This document shows positions 45,154 through 54,516 of a DNA stretch of 64,000 nucleotides, piece by piece. The stretch is from Lacrimispora indolis DSM 755 (GTDB taxonomy: Bacteria > Bacillota > Clostridia > Lachnospirales > Lachnospiraceae). The DNA is taken from the NCBI RefSeq assembly GCF_000526995.1, contig NZ_AZUI01000001.1, forward strand, positions 2,294,001 to 2,358,000, given 5' to 3'. The notes below the pieces were generated by a model that was not told where the DNA came from, searched no databases, and saw only the letters and a program-made list of their open reading frames with translations. Each line of letters begins with the position of its first letter. Within the stretch, counting starts at the first letter, position 1. Made by a program: the position numbers and the translations under genes.

Positions 45154-45186
45154 CGGTGAGGCAAAACTCCTCACCGTTCTTTTTTA
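45154..45186 (+). terminator. Rho-independent terminator after the exonuclease
   Basis: CGGTGAGG (45154-45161) pairs with CCTCACCG (45169-45176) over CAAAACT, then TTCTTTTTT. Confidence 0.9.
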
Positions 45187-45231
45187 TTTTCTTATGTCAG
45201 TGCCCGGCTGAGCGGATGACTCCGATTCTTA

Positions 45232-45260
45232 TTGAAAAACCCCAATACACCTCTTATAAT
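45232..45260 (+). promoter_or_regulatory. Promoter of the third YesM/YesN pair
   Basis: TTGAAA (45232-45237), exact 17-base spacer, TATAAT (45255-45260), about 145 bases before the kinase start. Confidence 0.75.
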
Positions 45261-45406
45261 AGAATTATTAATAAAAAATGGCTGTTCAGCGATGCCTTTA
45301 TTGTTAAAATTTATAAAACCGGGACAAATGATAAAGTGAAAGAAAAAATCATGGTTATGACAAATAGGGGTGGAATTGATGAAAATGGGAAAGGACTGTG
45401 AATACT

Positions 45407-47119
45407 ATGGGATTTGTTTTACATCCTTCCAATAAAAACGGAGTTCCGGAAGAGGGACGGTTTCAAAAAAACTTACAGAAGTCGGTAACCAGGAAGATTG
45501 TTCTGCTGATGATAATCAGCGTTTTCTTCTTTTGGGCAGGACAATCGATCATTACTCTGACGGAAAATGAGCTGAACGCGGTTTCCCATCTGGAACGCCT
45601 GAAAGAAACATTTTTTGATCTTGATCTTCAGAATAGAAAATTCCTGCTGAATGACCGGATCAATGATATTGTGAGGAGGATGCTTTCACAGCCGGATTCC
45701 GGTGCAGCAGATGAATTTAAAAATCTTTTCCGCCAGTTTAATGAGGAATGTAAGGTTCACAATGAGGTTCTGCTTGTAGATAAAGGCGGCAAGGTGGTAT
45801 TTACTTCTTTCAATGAGAACCGGGTTTCCTCCTATTTGCTGAATTATAATAATGCAATCTGCTATAATGCAAGAAATCATAAAGAGGGAGAAATTTACCG
45901 GGCCATTTATTATGACAGAGGAAATTATGCGGATTCCCTTTTTGTAAAGCCGATTTTTGAAGAAGGAAGCATTCAGGGGTACCTGACCTTATTCCTGTCC
46001 GGCAGCGAGTGGAATTTTTATCTCTCTGAGAGCAGTTTTGACGGTGTAATCACAGATATGAGACAGAATGTGATGTACATAAGTAAACCGGGGCTGGCTG
46101 ACAGCAATAATAAGTTTTATGGAGTGGGGCATGGAATCTGGGAAAGTAAAGGGGACCGGTATTGGAGTGTTTCAAAAGAGCTGCCGGAATACTCAGCCGT
46201 AATCTATTCCCTGGTACATTATCCCCGGAACCAGGCGGTATCCATAGGGCTTTTAATTCTTTTGTCAGTGGGAGTGTGCTGGTATACGGTTGCATGCTGG
46301 ATGTCAAGGACCATGGCTGCCAACAATGCCGCATCCATCGAAAAACTTGTGAAAGAGATCCGCATGATCCAGAAAGGGGATCACAAACACCGGATTCAGC
46401 TTGGAACGGATGATGAGTTCGGGGAGGTGGGGCATCAGGTGAACCGAATGCTGGATAACATACAGAATTTAAATGAACGAAACACAGAGCTGCTTAAGCT
46501 CAACAGCCGTATTGAGATGGAACAGCTGACCCAGCAGATGAATCCCCATTTTCTCTATAATACCTTGGAAATTATCCGGAATCTGGTAATATTTGATGCG
46601 CCGAAAGCGGAAGAGCTGATCGTAAAGCTGACGGAGGTTTTGCGCTACAGCGTGAATACGATCCGAAAAGAAATGACTCTGGAAGAAGATATGCAGTTTA
46701 TTGATGCATACCTGGAGATACAGAATTGCCGCTTTGGTGACCGTTTCCACTGTGAAATCCATATTGAGACAGAATGCAGCCAGTGTATTGTGCCTAAAAT
46801 GCTGCTTCAGCCCATGATTGAAAACAGCATCAAATATGGTTTTCAAAAGAAAATGGAATTAAATATCCTGATTCACGGTTATATGGATGGACATACATTG
46901 GTCATCCATGTCCTGGATGATGGATTGGGCATGGAACCTCAGAAAGCAAAGGAGCTGGAGCGGCAGTTAAAGGAGCATGACAACAGTTCTTCCTCCATTG
47001 GGCTGTGCAATCTGTCCCGCAGGCTTTATCTTCAATATGGAGAGAACAGCGGGATTTTAATCAGAAACAGAGAAGGTATTGGTTTTGAGGTAACGGTTCG
47101 GATTGAGCAGAAGGGGTGA
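45407..47119 (+). CDS. Sensor histidine kinase, YesM type
   Basis: ATG 45407 is preferred since AAAGGA lies about 11 bases before it; a GTG at 45398 is too close to that site. The 570-residue protein has membrane segments at about residues 32-52 and 282-305, an extracellular sensor between them, a HAMP domain, the phospho-acceptor motif QMNPHFLYNTLEIIRNLV, and an HATPase domain with IENSIKYGFQK and DDGLGM. It is paired with the regulator at 47124 and probably controls the FbpABC-like operon that follows. Confidence 0.92.
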   Translation: MGFVLHPSNKNGVPEEGRFQKNLQKSVTRKIVLLMIISVFFFWAGQSIITLTENELNAVSHLERLKETFFDLDLQNRKFLLNDRINDIVRRMLSQPDSGAADEFKNLFRQFNEECKVHNEVLLVDKGGKVVFTSFNENRVSSYLLNYNNAICYNARNHKEGEIYRAIYYDRGNYADSLFVKPIFEEGSIQGYLTLFLSGSEWNFYLSESSFDGVITDMRQNVMYISKPGLADSNNKFYGVGHGIWESKGDRYWSVSKELPEYSAVIYSLVHYPRNQAVSIGLLILLSVGVCWYTVACWMSRTMAANNAASIEKLVKEIRMIQKGDHKHRIQLGTDDEFGEVGHQVNRMLDNIQNLNERNTELLKLNSRIEMEQLTQQMNPHFLYNTLEIIRNLVIFDAPKAEELIVKLTEVLRYSVNTIRKEMTLEEDMQFIDAYLEIQNCRFGDRFHCEIHIETECSQCIVPKMLLQPMIENSIKYGFQKKMELNILIHGYMDGHTLVIHVLDDGLGMEPQKAKELERQLKEHDNSSSSIGLCNLSRRLYLQYGENSGILIRNREGIGFEVTVRIEQKG

Positions 47120-47123
47120 TGAA

Positions 47124-47912
47124 ATGTACCGTGTTTTAATAGCAGAAGATGAGGATATTATCAGGAAGGGGCTGATGTATTCGGTCCATTGGGCAGAGCT
47201 GGACTGCACCATAGTCGGTGAGGCCCGCAATGGAATAGAGGGAATGGAGCTGATTGAAAGGATGAGACCGGATATCCTGATTGTGGACATCAATATGCCC
47301 ATGATGGATGGAATCGAAATGATCCGGCAGACGAATGAGGAATACAGTTATTCCGCCATAATTCTGTCAGGATACTCAAATTTTGAATATGCAAAAAGTG
47401 CCATCCACTACGGAGTGACGGATTACCTCTTAAAGCCGCTGAAGCGGGAGGAGTTAGTAAAGGCAATTGAGAATGCAAAAGAAAAACGCTGGATCTATCA
47501 GACCTGGCTTGCCCAGCAGCAGGAGGCGGAAGAACTGAAAAAGGTAAGGCTGGTTTCCAGAGCAGAGGAAAACGGGGAACATGATGATATTGTAAAAGAA
47601 TTGCTGAAGTTCATCGAAGATCATTATCAGGAAAAAATGGGCTGGCAGGATGTGGTGGAGGCCATGAATTACAGCGAGACTTTTTTAAACCGGAAGTTCA
47701 AAAACCAGATGGGAACCACGTTCATCGAATATTTAAACCGCTTTCGCATTCAAAAGGCGGTGGAGCTCTTGAAGCAGGAAAATATAACCATTCAGGATGT
47801 TTCCTGGATGTGCGGAATCGGTGATTACAAATATTTTAATATGGTATTTAAAAAGTACATAGGGTGCAGTCCGAAAGAGTATTCGTGGAAAGTAAAAGAG
47901 CAGCTGAAATAA
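47124..47912 (+). CDS. Response regulator, YesN type
   Basis: ATG 47124 lies four bases after the kinase stop behind AAGGGGTGAT. The 262-residue protein has a receiver domain with phospho-acceptor D55 (ILIVDINMPMMDG) and an AraC-type DNA-binding domain at about residues 155-258 (FLNRKFKNQMGTTFIEYLNR, YKYFNMVFKKYIGCSPKEYS). It is translationally close to its kinase. Likely target is the transporter operon beginning at 48060. Confidence 0.92.
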   Translation: MYRVLIAEDEDIIRKGLMYSVHWAELDCTIVGEARNGIEGMELIERMRPDILIVDINMPMMDGIEMIRQTNEEYSYSAIILSGYSNFEYAKSAIHYGVTDYLLKPLKREELVKAIENAKEKRWIYQTWLAQQQEAEELKKVRLVSRAEENGEHDDIVKELLKFIEDHYQEKMGWQDVVEAMNYSETFLNRKFKNQMGTTFIEYLNRFRIQKAVELLKQENITIQDVSWMCGIGDYKYFNMVFKKYIGCSPKEYSWKVKEQLK

Positions 47913-47927
47913 AAGCTGCTTTTTTTC
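47899..47927 (+). terminator. Terminator overlapping the regulator's stop codon
   Basis: AGCAGCT (47899-47905) pairs with AGCTGCT (47914-47920), then seven T. The 5' arm is in the coding sequence. Confidence 0.85.
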
Positions 47928-48059
47928 TTGCTATGAGCATTTGTTTGGTATTTTTTCCATTAAGACTGTATTTTGGGTAGAAAACAATCATGAAAATGTA
48001 TAAAATACTAATTGTTGAGTGATAAAAATATACAATATATCCAAAAGGCGGTAGGAAAA

Positions 48060-49217
48060 GTGAGTGTAACGATTTCGATTAGCAACGCGGTGAAAAAGTA
48101 TGGAACAGTGACAGTGATACCGGATTTGTCGGTTACCATTGGGAATGGGGAGTTATTTACTCTTCTTGGCCCGTCTGGATGTGGAAAGACCACATTGCTG
48201 AGAATGATCGCCGGATTTAATTCCATTGAAGGAGGAAGCTTTCGGTTTAACGATAAAGTGATCAATGACATGGAGCCCGGTAAGCGGGGAATCGGTATGG
48301 TATTTCAGAATTATGCGATTTTCCCCAATATGACGGTACGCAAAAATGTGGAGTTCGGTCTGAAATACAAAAACATGTCAAAGGAGCAGATGAAAGAGGA
48401 GGCGGATAAATTCTTAAAGCTGGTCCATGTGGATCAGTATGCGGACCGAATGCCGGAACGGCTTTCCGGCGGCCAGCAGCAGAGGGTAGCTCTTGCCCGT
48501 GCCCTGGTAATCCGCCCAGATGTACTTTTGATGGATGAACCCCTTTCCAATCTGGATGCCAAGCTGCGGGTGGAGATGCGCAGTGTGATTAAGCGGATTC
48601 AGAAGGAGGTGGGAATCACCACCGTTTATGTCACCCATGATCAGGAAGAGGCAATGGCCATTTCGGACAGAATCGCAGTCATGAAAGACGGAGTGATCCG
48701 ACATATCGGGAAACCGGAAAATATTTATCAGAGGCCGGCAGATTTATTTGTGGCAACCTTTATCGGCAAATCAAACCTTTTAAATGCCAGACTGAGAAAA
48801 GAAGGGGAAAAGGCAATCGTTGTATTCCAGGACGGATATGAGATTTCTGTTGATTCCATAAGAAATAAGGAAATCAGGGACAGAGAGGTTGTGGTATCTG
48901 CAAGGCCGGAGGAGCTGATTGTCTCCAGATCAGAAAGCAAATCAAAGGGACAGGGAATCAGGGCAGTGATCCGTGACAGCGTATTTCTGGGATTGAATAC
49001 CCATTATTTTGCGGAGTTGGAAACAGGAGAAGAGGTGGAAATCATTCAGGAATCTGAGATTGATTCCATCATTTCGCCTGGAAGTGACATTGTCCTGACG
49101 ATCAATATCAATAAGGTCAATGTATTTGATTCTGAATCCACATGCAGCTTGATGAAGGGGGTAAAAAACAGCACAGTCCTGCCAACAGGTTTCGAAAGAC
49201 AGGAGGTGAAGGGATGA
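48060..49217 (+). CDS. ABC transporter ATP-binding protein, FbpC/PotA/AfuC type
   Basis: The likely start is GTG 48060 behind GGTAGGAAAA; an in-frame ATG at 48012 adds 16 unrelated residues. The 385-residue protein has Walker [11 protein letters not shown]-loop [11 protein letters not shown], signature [15 protein letters not shown], Walker [12 protein letters not shown] and switch His in VTHDQEEA, all intact, plus a C-terminal TOBE-type domain (about residues 240-360). It powers the permease encoded next, whose start overlaps its stop. The family carries ferric iron, phosphonates, polyamines or sugar phosphates. Confidence 0.92.
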   Translation: MSVTISISNAVKKYGTVTVIPDLSVTIGNGELFTLLGPSGCGKTTLLRMIAGFNSIEGGSFRFNDKVINDMEPGKRGIGMVFQNYAIFPNMTVRKNVEFGLKYKNMSKEQMKEEADKFLKLVHVDQYADRMPERLSGGQQQRVALARALVIRPDVLLMDEPLSNLDAKLRVEMRSVIKRIQKEVGITTVYVTHDQEEAMAISDRIAVMKDGVIRHIGKPENIYQRPADLFVATFIGKSNLLNARLRKEGEKAIVVFQDGYEISVDSIRNKEIRDREVVVSARPEELIVSRSESKSKGQGIRAVIRDSVFLGLNTHYFAELETGEEVEIIQESEIDSIISPGSDIVLTININKVNVFDSESTCSLMKGVKNSTVLPTGFERQEVKG

Positions 49218-50860
49218 TCCGGAAAAAACGAGGTGATTTTTGGAGTGCAGTTTCCTGGGGGCTGCTGGTAATATTTCTGGTATTCTTAATTTATCCCATT
49301 GGGAAGCTTCTCATGGAAGCGGTTCATGCAGACGGTAAATTTACCCTTGATGCCTTTCATCAGTTTTTCAGCAAATCCTATTACTACAGCTCCATTTTTC
49401 AAAGCGTCAAAATAGCGGTCTGCGTTATGTTTTCCAGTCTGCTTTTGGGAGTGCCCTTTGCCTACTTTTATTCTTTTTACAGGCTGGGGGGACGGAAGGT
49501 GCTCTTTGTGCTTTGTCTTCTCTGCACCATGTCGGCTCCATTTATCGGCGCTTATGCCTGGATTTTACTTATGGGAAATTCGGGACTGATTACAGGATTT
49601 TTAAAATCAATTGGAATTTCCGGGGTTTCCATCTATGGTTTTGGGGGAATTGTGTTTGTGCAAACCTTAAAATTGTTTCCGCTGGTGGTGATCTATATGA
49701 ACGGAGCGTTCCGGGATATAGATAATTCCCTGCTGGAAGCAGCGGAAAGCATGGGCTGTAAAGGAATTGACCGCTTTAAACGGGTAATCATGGCCCTGAC
49801 CATGCCCACCATTCTGGCGGCGGCCCTGCTGGTTTTCATGAGATCCTTTGCGGACTTTGGAACGCCGGTGCTGATTGGACGCGGATACAGCACATTTCCC
49901 GTCCTGATTTATAACCAGTACCTTGGTGAAAATGGAACCAATTATCATTTTGCGGCTGCAATCAGTGTGATTGCGGTGCTGGTAACCGCAGTCATATTCC
50001 TGATCCAGAAGACTGCGTCCAACCGGTTTAAGTTTACCATAAGCGCTCTTCACCCCATAGAACCTAAGACTGTCTCAGGGTTTGCCAATATTATCATGCA
50101 TGCTTACTGTTATCTTCTTGTGGGCATTTCATTGCTGCCGCAGATTTATATAGTGAACATGTCTTTCCGGAATTATAAGAACAGTATTTTAAAACCAGGC
50201 TATTCCCTGGTCAATTATCAGAAAGCAATGGAAAAAATGCTGTTCCGTTCTATTGGAAACACCATGATTGTCAGCATTGTGACTTTGGCGGTCATTATCG
50301 TCATTGCAGTTTTGATTGCTTATCTGGTGGTGAGGCGCAGTAATTTCTTAAACAATGCCATTGATACCATCTCCATGCTGCCTTATATCATGCCTGGAGC
50401 AGTGATTGGTATTGCCATGGTTGTGGCATTTTCCAGAAAGCCGTTTACGCTTACCGGAACGCTGGTCATCATGATCATTGCCCTTGCCATACGGAGAATG
50501 CCTTTTACCAGCCGTTCCGCGACGGCGGCCATGATGAAGATTCCGGTGAGCATGGAAGAAGCAGCCCTGAATTTAGGTGCTCCCAAGGTGTCCGCATTCA
50601 TAAAGATCACAGTGCCGTTAATGTCCAGCGGAATCATATCAGGAGCAGTTTTAAGCTTTGTGTCAATTATTACGGAGATGTCCTCCGGGGTAATTCTGTA
50701 TAACAATAAAACAATTACTCTGACAATCAGCACCTATTCCGCAATCAGCAGCGGTATTTACGGGGTAGCAGCAGTATTTGCAACAATTACAATGGTGCTG
50801 ACAGTACTTTGTCTGGCAATTTATTTAATATGTACCAAGATGGAGGATGTGCGCCTGTAA
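49214..50860 (+). CDS. ABC transporter permease, FbpB/AfuB type, fused double permease
   Basis: ATG 49214 overlaps the ATPase stop (ATGA) with AGGAGGTGAAG just before. The 548-residue protein has about twelve membrane segments in two halves, each with an EAA loop: EAAESMGCKGIDRFKRVIM near residue 177 and EAALNLGAPKVSAFIKITVP near residue 450. One chain thus forms the whole channel, as in FbpB and AfuB. It works with the ATPase at 48060 and the lipoprotein at 50905. Confidence 0.92.
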   Translation: MIRKKRGDFWSAVSWGLLVIFLVFLIYPIGKLLMEAVHADGKFTLDAFHQFFSKSYYYSSIFQSVKIAVCVMFSSLLLGVPFAYFYSFYRLGGRKVLFVLCLLCTMSAPFIGAYAWILLMGNSGLITGFLKSIGISGVSIYGFGGIVFVQTLKLFPLVVIYMNGAFRDIDNSLLEAAESMGCKGIDRFKRVIMALTMPTILAAALLVFMRSFADFGTPVLIGRGYSTFPVLIYNQYLGENGTNYHFAAAISVIAVLVTAVIFLIQKTASNRFKFTISALHPIEPKTVSGFANIIMHAYCYLLVGISLLPQIYIVNMSFRNYKNSILKPGYSLVNYQKAMEKMLFRSIGNTMIVSIVTLAVIIVIAVLIAYLVVRRSNFLNNAIDTISMLPYIMPGAVIGIAMVVAFSRKPFTLTGTLVIMIIALAIRRMPFTSRSATAAMMKIPVSMEEAALNLGAPKVSAFIKITVPLMSSGIISGAVLSFVSIITEMSSGVILYNNKTITLTISTYSAISSGIYGVAAVFATITMVLTVLCLAIYLICTKMEDVRL

Positions 50861-50904
50861 AAATGGTTATGAAACCAAAATTTATAGAGAGAAGGGAAGA
50901 AATT

Positions 50905-52035
50905 ATGATGAAAAGAAGGTTATTGGCAGCAGGTCTTGCAGCGGTGATGGTTTTGTCCGTGACTGCATGCAGCACGAAAAAGGAACCGGAGACAAAAGCA
51001 GAAACAACTGCACAGGATTCAAAAACAGAAGCTCAATCAGCAGATACGAAGGCTGCAGAAACAACTGCTTCCGGATTGCCCTATTATGTGAAACCGGCGG
51101 GTGAGGTGACCGGGAAGATCACGGTTTACACCACAATGGAAGAGACCCAGCAGCAGGTTTTAAGTGATATGTGGAAAAAATATTATCCTGACTGTGAACT
51201 GGAAATCCAGGCGGACTCCGTGGGAACACTGGCAACCAGAATCAGAAGTGACGAGTCCTGTGATGCAGATGTGGTAATAGGCGGCATGTTCGCTGCTGAC
51301 GGTGAAACCTATCACGATATCCTTCAGCCTTATACAGCAGCGTGTGACAAAGAGCAGGGGTACCATGACGATTCCGGATATTATACCTTCTATGATGTAC
51401 AGGTAATGTGTCTTGTTGTAAATCCTGCCTTAAGGGATGAGCTTGGAATTGAGATCAAGGGTTATAAGGATTTACTGAATCCTGCTTTGAAAGGGAAGAT
51501 CATTCTTGCTGCTCCGGATTCCACATCTTCCGGATGGCGTCAGCTGCAGACCATTCTGGCGGTTATGGGCGATGAATTTAACGATGAAAAATCCTGGGAT
51601 TACATTAAGCAGCTGATTCCGGCAAGCTTTTCCACCACATCATCAAAGGATGTTTATAACCTTGTCAGCAATGGTGAATATGTGGCAGGTCTTTCCTATG
51701 AATCAAGTGTAGCAGCCTTGATCAATGACGGAGCTCCCGTTGAGTGTGTTTATATGGAAGAGGGAAATACGGCAATGGCAGGAGGCGCCGCAATCGTGAA
51801 GAGTGCACCAAACCTTCCGGCAGCCCAGGCCATGATGGATCTTTTGTCCTCTGCGGAATTCCAGGATGCCCGCGCAGTTGCCTCTGCAGGACGAGGCTCC
51901 AATGGACTGTGCAATTTAAGCGGTCTGCCAGACGAGGAAACATTATATATCAGGGATCTTGACTTTGCTTATTTAGCGGAGCACAAAGATGAAATCCTTA
52001 ACAAGTGGAATGAACTGTATGCAGAATTAAACTAA
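50905..52035 (+). CDS. Substrate-binding lipoprotein, FbpA/AfuA type
   Basis: The start is ATG 50905 (or 50908) behind GAAGGGA; longer in-frame starts run back into the permease gene. The protein of about 376 residues has a lipoprotein signal (lipobox VTAC near residue 22), an acidic Thr/Ala linker and a family 1-like fold (GKITVYTTMEETQQQV, ADVVIGGMFAADGE). The tandem Tyr pair that binds iron in FbpA is not obvious at the expected C-terminal place (AGLSYESSVAALI is found instead). A ligand other than ferric iron, such as a sugar phosphate as in AfuA, is therefore plausible but unproven. Confidence 0.88.
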   Translation: MMKRRLLAAGLAAVMVLSVTACSTKKEPETKAETTAQDSKTEAQSADTKAAETTASGLPYYVKPAGEVTGKITVYTTMEETQQQVLSDMWKKYYPDCELEIQADSVGTLATRIRSDESCDADVVIGGMFAADGETYHDILQPYTAACDKEQGYHDDSGYYTFYDVQVMCLVVNPALRDELGIEIKGYKDLLNPALKGKIILAAPDSTSSGWRQLQTILAVMGDEFNDEKSWDYIKQLIPASFSTTSSKDVYNLVSNGEYVAGLSYESSVAALINDGAPVECVYMEEGNTAMAGGAAIVKSAPNLPAAQAMMDLLSSAEFQDARAVASAGRGSNGLCNLSGLPDEETLYIRDLDFAYLAEHKDEILNKWNELYAELN

Positions 52036-52043
52036 AATGATGG

Positions 52044-52107
52044 TGTCCCAAAGGTCATGGTCCGAAAAAAGATATCAGTTCGGCAATGGACCTTTGGGAC
52101 ATTTTTT
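52044..52107 (+). terminator. Terminator of the FbpABC-like operon
   Basis: TGTCCCAAAGGTC (52044-52056) pairs with GACCTTTGGGACA (52089-52101), followed by six T. The loop is 32 bases. Confidence 0.85.
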
Positions 52108-52200
52108 CCAGAAACCCGTGAAGGGACGCTCCAGGATTGGAGTTAATGGAAGCTTAAAAGACAGATGCAATGATAAAAGAGTTGAAAGGAAAAGAAAAAA

Positions 52201-53466
52201 ATGAAAACGAAAGCAGTAAGAATGTATGGTGAACGGGATTTAAGGCTGGAAGAGTTTGAGCTGCCCCCCATTAAGGAGGATGAGATCCTTGTCAAAGTCA
52301 TGAGTGACAGCATCTGCATGTCCACCTATAAGCTGGTGGAACAGGGAAAGAAACATAAAAGAGCGCCCCAGAATATCGATACCAATCCGGTGATTATCGG
52401 CCATGAATTCGCGGGTGTGATCGTAGAGGTTGGAGATAAATGGAAAGACCAGTTTAAGCCGGGAATGAAGTTTGCCCAGCAGCCCGCTTTAAATTACAAG
52501 GGAAGCCTGGCCTCTCCCGGTTATTCCTATGAGTTTTTCGGAGGGGCCTGCACCTACTGCATTTTTCCACATGAAGTTATGGAGCTGGGATGCCTGATGC
52601 CCTTTGAGGGGGAAAGTTTTTTTGAGGCTTCCCTGGGAGAGCCCATGAGCTGTATCATCGGAGGGTATCATGGAAATTATCACACCAATAAGAGAAACCA
52701 TGATCATGCTATCGGCACAAAGGAGGATGGGGACATCATTATCCTGGGAGGCTGCGGTCCCATGGGATTGGGGGCCGTAAGCTACGGAATCCAGTACCGG
52801 AACAAACCAAGGAGAATCGTTGTGACGGATATCGATGACGCAAAGATTGAACGGGCCAGGGAAGTCATACCGGAAGAATTTGCCGCCGAAAACGGAGTGG
52901 AGCTTCAATACATCAATACCGGGAAAATGGCTGATCCGGTGGCGGAGCTTCGGGCGGTCACCGGAGGAAAGGGCTATGACGATGTGTTTGTTTATATTCC
53001 CAACCGCAAAGTGGCGGAAATGGGAGATCAGCTTCTGGCATTTGACGGCTGCTTAAACTTTTTTGCCGGCCCCACAGATAATCAGTTTAAATCTGAGATC
53101 AATCTCTATAATGTCCATTATATCAGCGCCCATGTTATGGGGACAACGGGAGGGAATAATGATGACTTAATCGAAGCAAATGAACTGGCGGCAAAGGGAA
53201 AGATCGAACCGGCAGTTATGGTGACCCATGTAGGCGGCATTGACAGCATTGCAGAAGCGACTTTGAACCTTCCCAGGATTCCGGGAGGAAAGAAGCTGAC
53301 CTATACGCAGTTTGATATGCCTCTGACGGCCATTGAGGACTTTGGAGAATTGGGAAAAACGGATCCTTTATTTAAAAAGCTGGATGAAGTATGCAGGGAG
53401 AACCGCGGACTTTGGTGTGCAAAAGCCGAGAAAATCCTTTTTGAGCATTTTGGAGTGGAAGCATAG
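52201..53466 (+). CDS. Zinc-type alcohol dehydrogenase, L-sorbose-1-phosphate reductase-like
   Basis: The 421-residue protein is a medium-chain dehydrogenase: N-terminal GroES-like domain with DSICMSTYKL and GHEFAG (zinc ligand positions Cys and His-Glu), and a Rossmann domain with ILGGCGPMGLGAVSYG near residue 185. The start and length resemble SorE-type L-sorbose-1-phosphate reductases, which reduce a ketose phosphate to a hexitol phosphate. That match is from memory of the family and not certain. AAAGGA precedes the ATG. It lies after the FbpABC-like importer but behind a terminator, so it may have its own promoter. Confidence 0.75.
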   Translation: MKTKAVRMYGERDLRLEEFELPPIKEDEILVKVMSDSICMSTYKLVEQGKKHKRAPQNIDTNPVIIGHEFAGVIVEVGDKWKDQFKPGMKFAQQPALNYKGSLASPGYSYEFFGGACTYCIFPHEVMELGCLMPFEGESFFEASLGEPMSCIIGGYHGNYHTNKRNHDHAIGTKEDGDIIILGGCGPMGLGAVSYGIQYRNKPRRIVVTDIDDAKIERAREVIPEEFAAENGVELQYINTGKMADPVAELRAVTGGKGYDDVFVYIPNRKVAEMGDQLLAFDGCLNFFAGPTDNQFKSEINLYNVHYISAHVMGTTGGNNDDLIEANELAAKGKIEPAVMVTHVGGIDSIAEATLNLPRIPGGKKLTYTQFDMPLTAIEDFGELGKTDPLFKKLDEVCRENRGLWCAKAEKILFEHFGVEA

Positions 53467-53557
53467 AAATGAGGATTTTATCTGCCCTTTTTGATTTTTC
53501 TTTTATTGCGTCTTGTGTTCTGTTATAATAATATGTGGAGTAAATTACGCTCTGTTT

Positions 53558-53590
53558 AAGACTTCCGGTCATACTATGACAGGAAGTCTT
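53558..53590 (+). promoter_or_regulatory. Long inverted repeat before the flavodoxin-fold reductase gene
   Basis: AAGACTTCC (53558-53566) pairs with GGAAGTCTT (53582-53590), and the inner GTCATA-C-TATGAC (53568-53580) is also palindromic, so 33 bases are almost fully symmetrical. A TATAAT lies about 30 bases upstream (53523-53528). No long T run follows. It could be an operator or a leader hairpin. Confidence 0.6.
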
Positions 53591-53642
53591 GTGCCTTTCC
53601 ATTCCTTTGTCTTTTTTGAGAATTCTCTTGCAGGAGGATTGA

Positions 53643-54344
53643 ATGATGAAAATTACGGTGATTTATGCAACTCAGCGAAAATCAAAATCCAGCACATACA
53701 ACATTGCCCAGCGGTTTATACGGAACTTATCGGAACAGAATGAAGTAAGAGAGTTTTTCCTTCCGAAAGATATGCCTGAATTCTGCAAAGGGTGCTGGAA
53801 CTGTTTTACCGATTACAGGAAATGCCCGGATTATGGCTATTTAAAGCCGATTCTGGAAGCCATGCTTGAGGCTGATCTGCTGGTTTTTACAGCGCCGGTC
53901 TATGTCTATCACGTTCCGGGGCAGGTGAAGGCATTTCTTGACCATTTTGGATATCAATGGATGGCTCATCAGCCAAGAAAGGAAATGTTTCACAAGCAGG
54001 CTCTTCTCATTTCTACGGCCGCAGGCGCAGGAACAAGATCAGCTATCCGGGATATAAAAGACAGCATGACCTTCTGGGGAATTTCCCGTATCCATACTTT
54101 CGGCAGGAACGTTTATGGAAGTGACTGGGATACTGTTGATGAGAAAAGAAAGTTAAAGCTTCAAAAGGAAATTGACAGACTTTCCGCCGGGATAAAAGAA
54201 ACGGACAAACATGTGACCCCTTCCATGAAGACCAAAGCTTTATTTTACGTTATGAGGTTTATGCAGCAGAAATTTAAGTTCAATCCGGCAGATGTGCATT
54301 ACTGGGAATCCCTTGGCTGGTTTGAAAAAGAAAGGCCGTGGTGA
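53643..54344 (+). CDS. Flavodoxin-fold NAD(P)H-dependent oxidoreductase
   Basis: Two adjacent ATGs (53643 and 53646) follow GGAGG at 53633-53637. The 233-residue protein has an FMN-binding flavodoxin-like fold (KITVIYATQRKSKSSTYN), a CKGCWNCFTDYRKCPDYG cysteine cluster typical of iron-sulfur flavoprotein relatives, and LVFTAPVYVYHVPGQVKAFLDH. Family members are NAD(P)H-dependent FMN reductases or quinone reductases. The cysteine-rich segment near residue 50 might bind a metal, but that is not shown. The gene is monocistronic. Confidence 0.85.
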   Translation: MMKITVIYATQRKSKSSTYNIAQRFIRNLSEQNEVREFFLPKDMPEFCKGCWNCFTDYRKCPDYGYLKPILEAMLEADLLVFTAPVYVYHVPGQVKAFLDHFGYQWMAHQPRKEMFHKQALLISTAAGAGTRSAIRDIKDSMTFWGISRIHTFGRNVYGSDWDTVDEKRKLKLQKEIDRLSAGIKETDKHVTPSMKTKALFYVMRFMQQKFKFNPADVHYWESLGWFEKERPW

Positions 54345-54516
54345 TGCATATCCCCCATTTGGAGGTTTGTTTTCGATCATAGGCCATGACCTGCCCTCGC
54401 ATTCTGATTTTTGGAAATATATTTACAATATGAAGCTTTTCAGATACAAAAGCGGATTGCTGTTTGCTGATTTTTCAAGTATAATCGGGAGGGGAAGCGT
54501 TTGGGGAGGTGTAATT

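Noticed and set aside
45147..45401. Plus-strand open frame of 84 codons before the third histidine kinase
   Set aside because: It starts inside the exonuclease terminator and runs across the predicted promoter; no ribosome binding site or family likeness.
48060..52035. Plain annotation of the FbpABC-like genes as an iron importer
   Set aside because: The binding protein lacks an evident iron-binding Tyr pair and the context is carbohydrate sensing, so only the family, not iron, is claimed.
54292..54516. Upstream extension of the membrane diguanylate cyclase
   Set aside because: It overlaps the preceding gene; GGGGAGGTG just before ATG 54517 decides for the shorter form.
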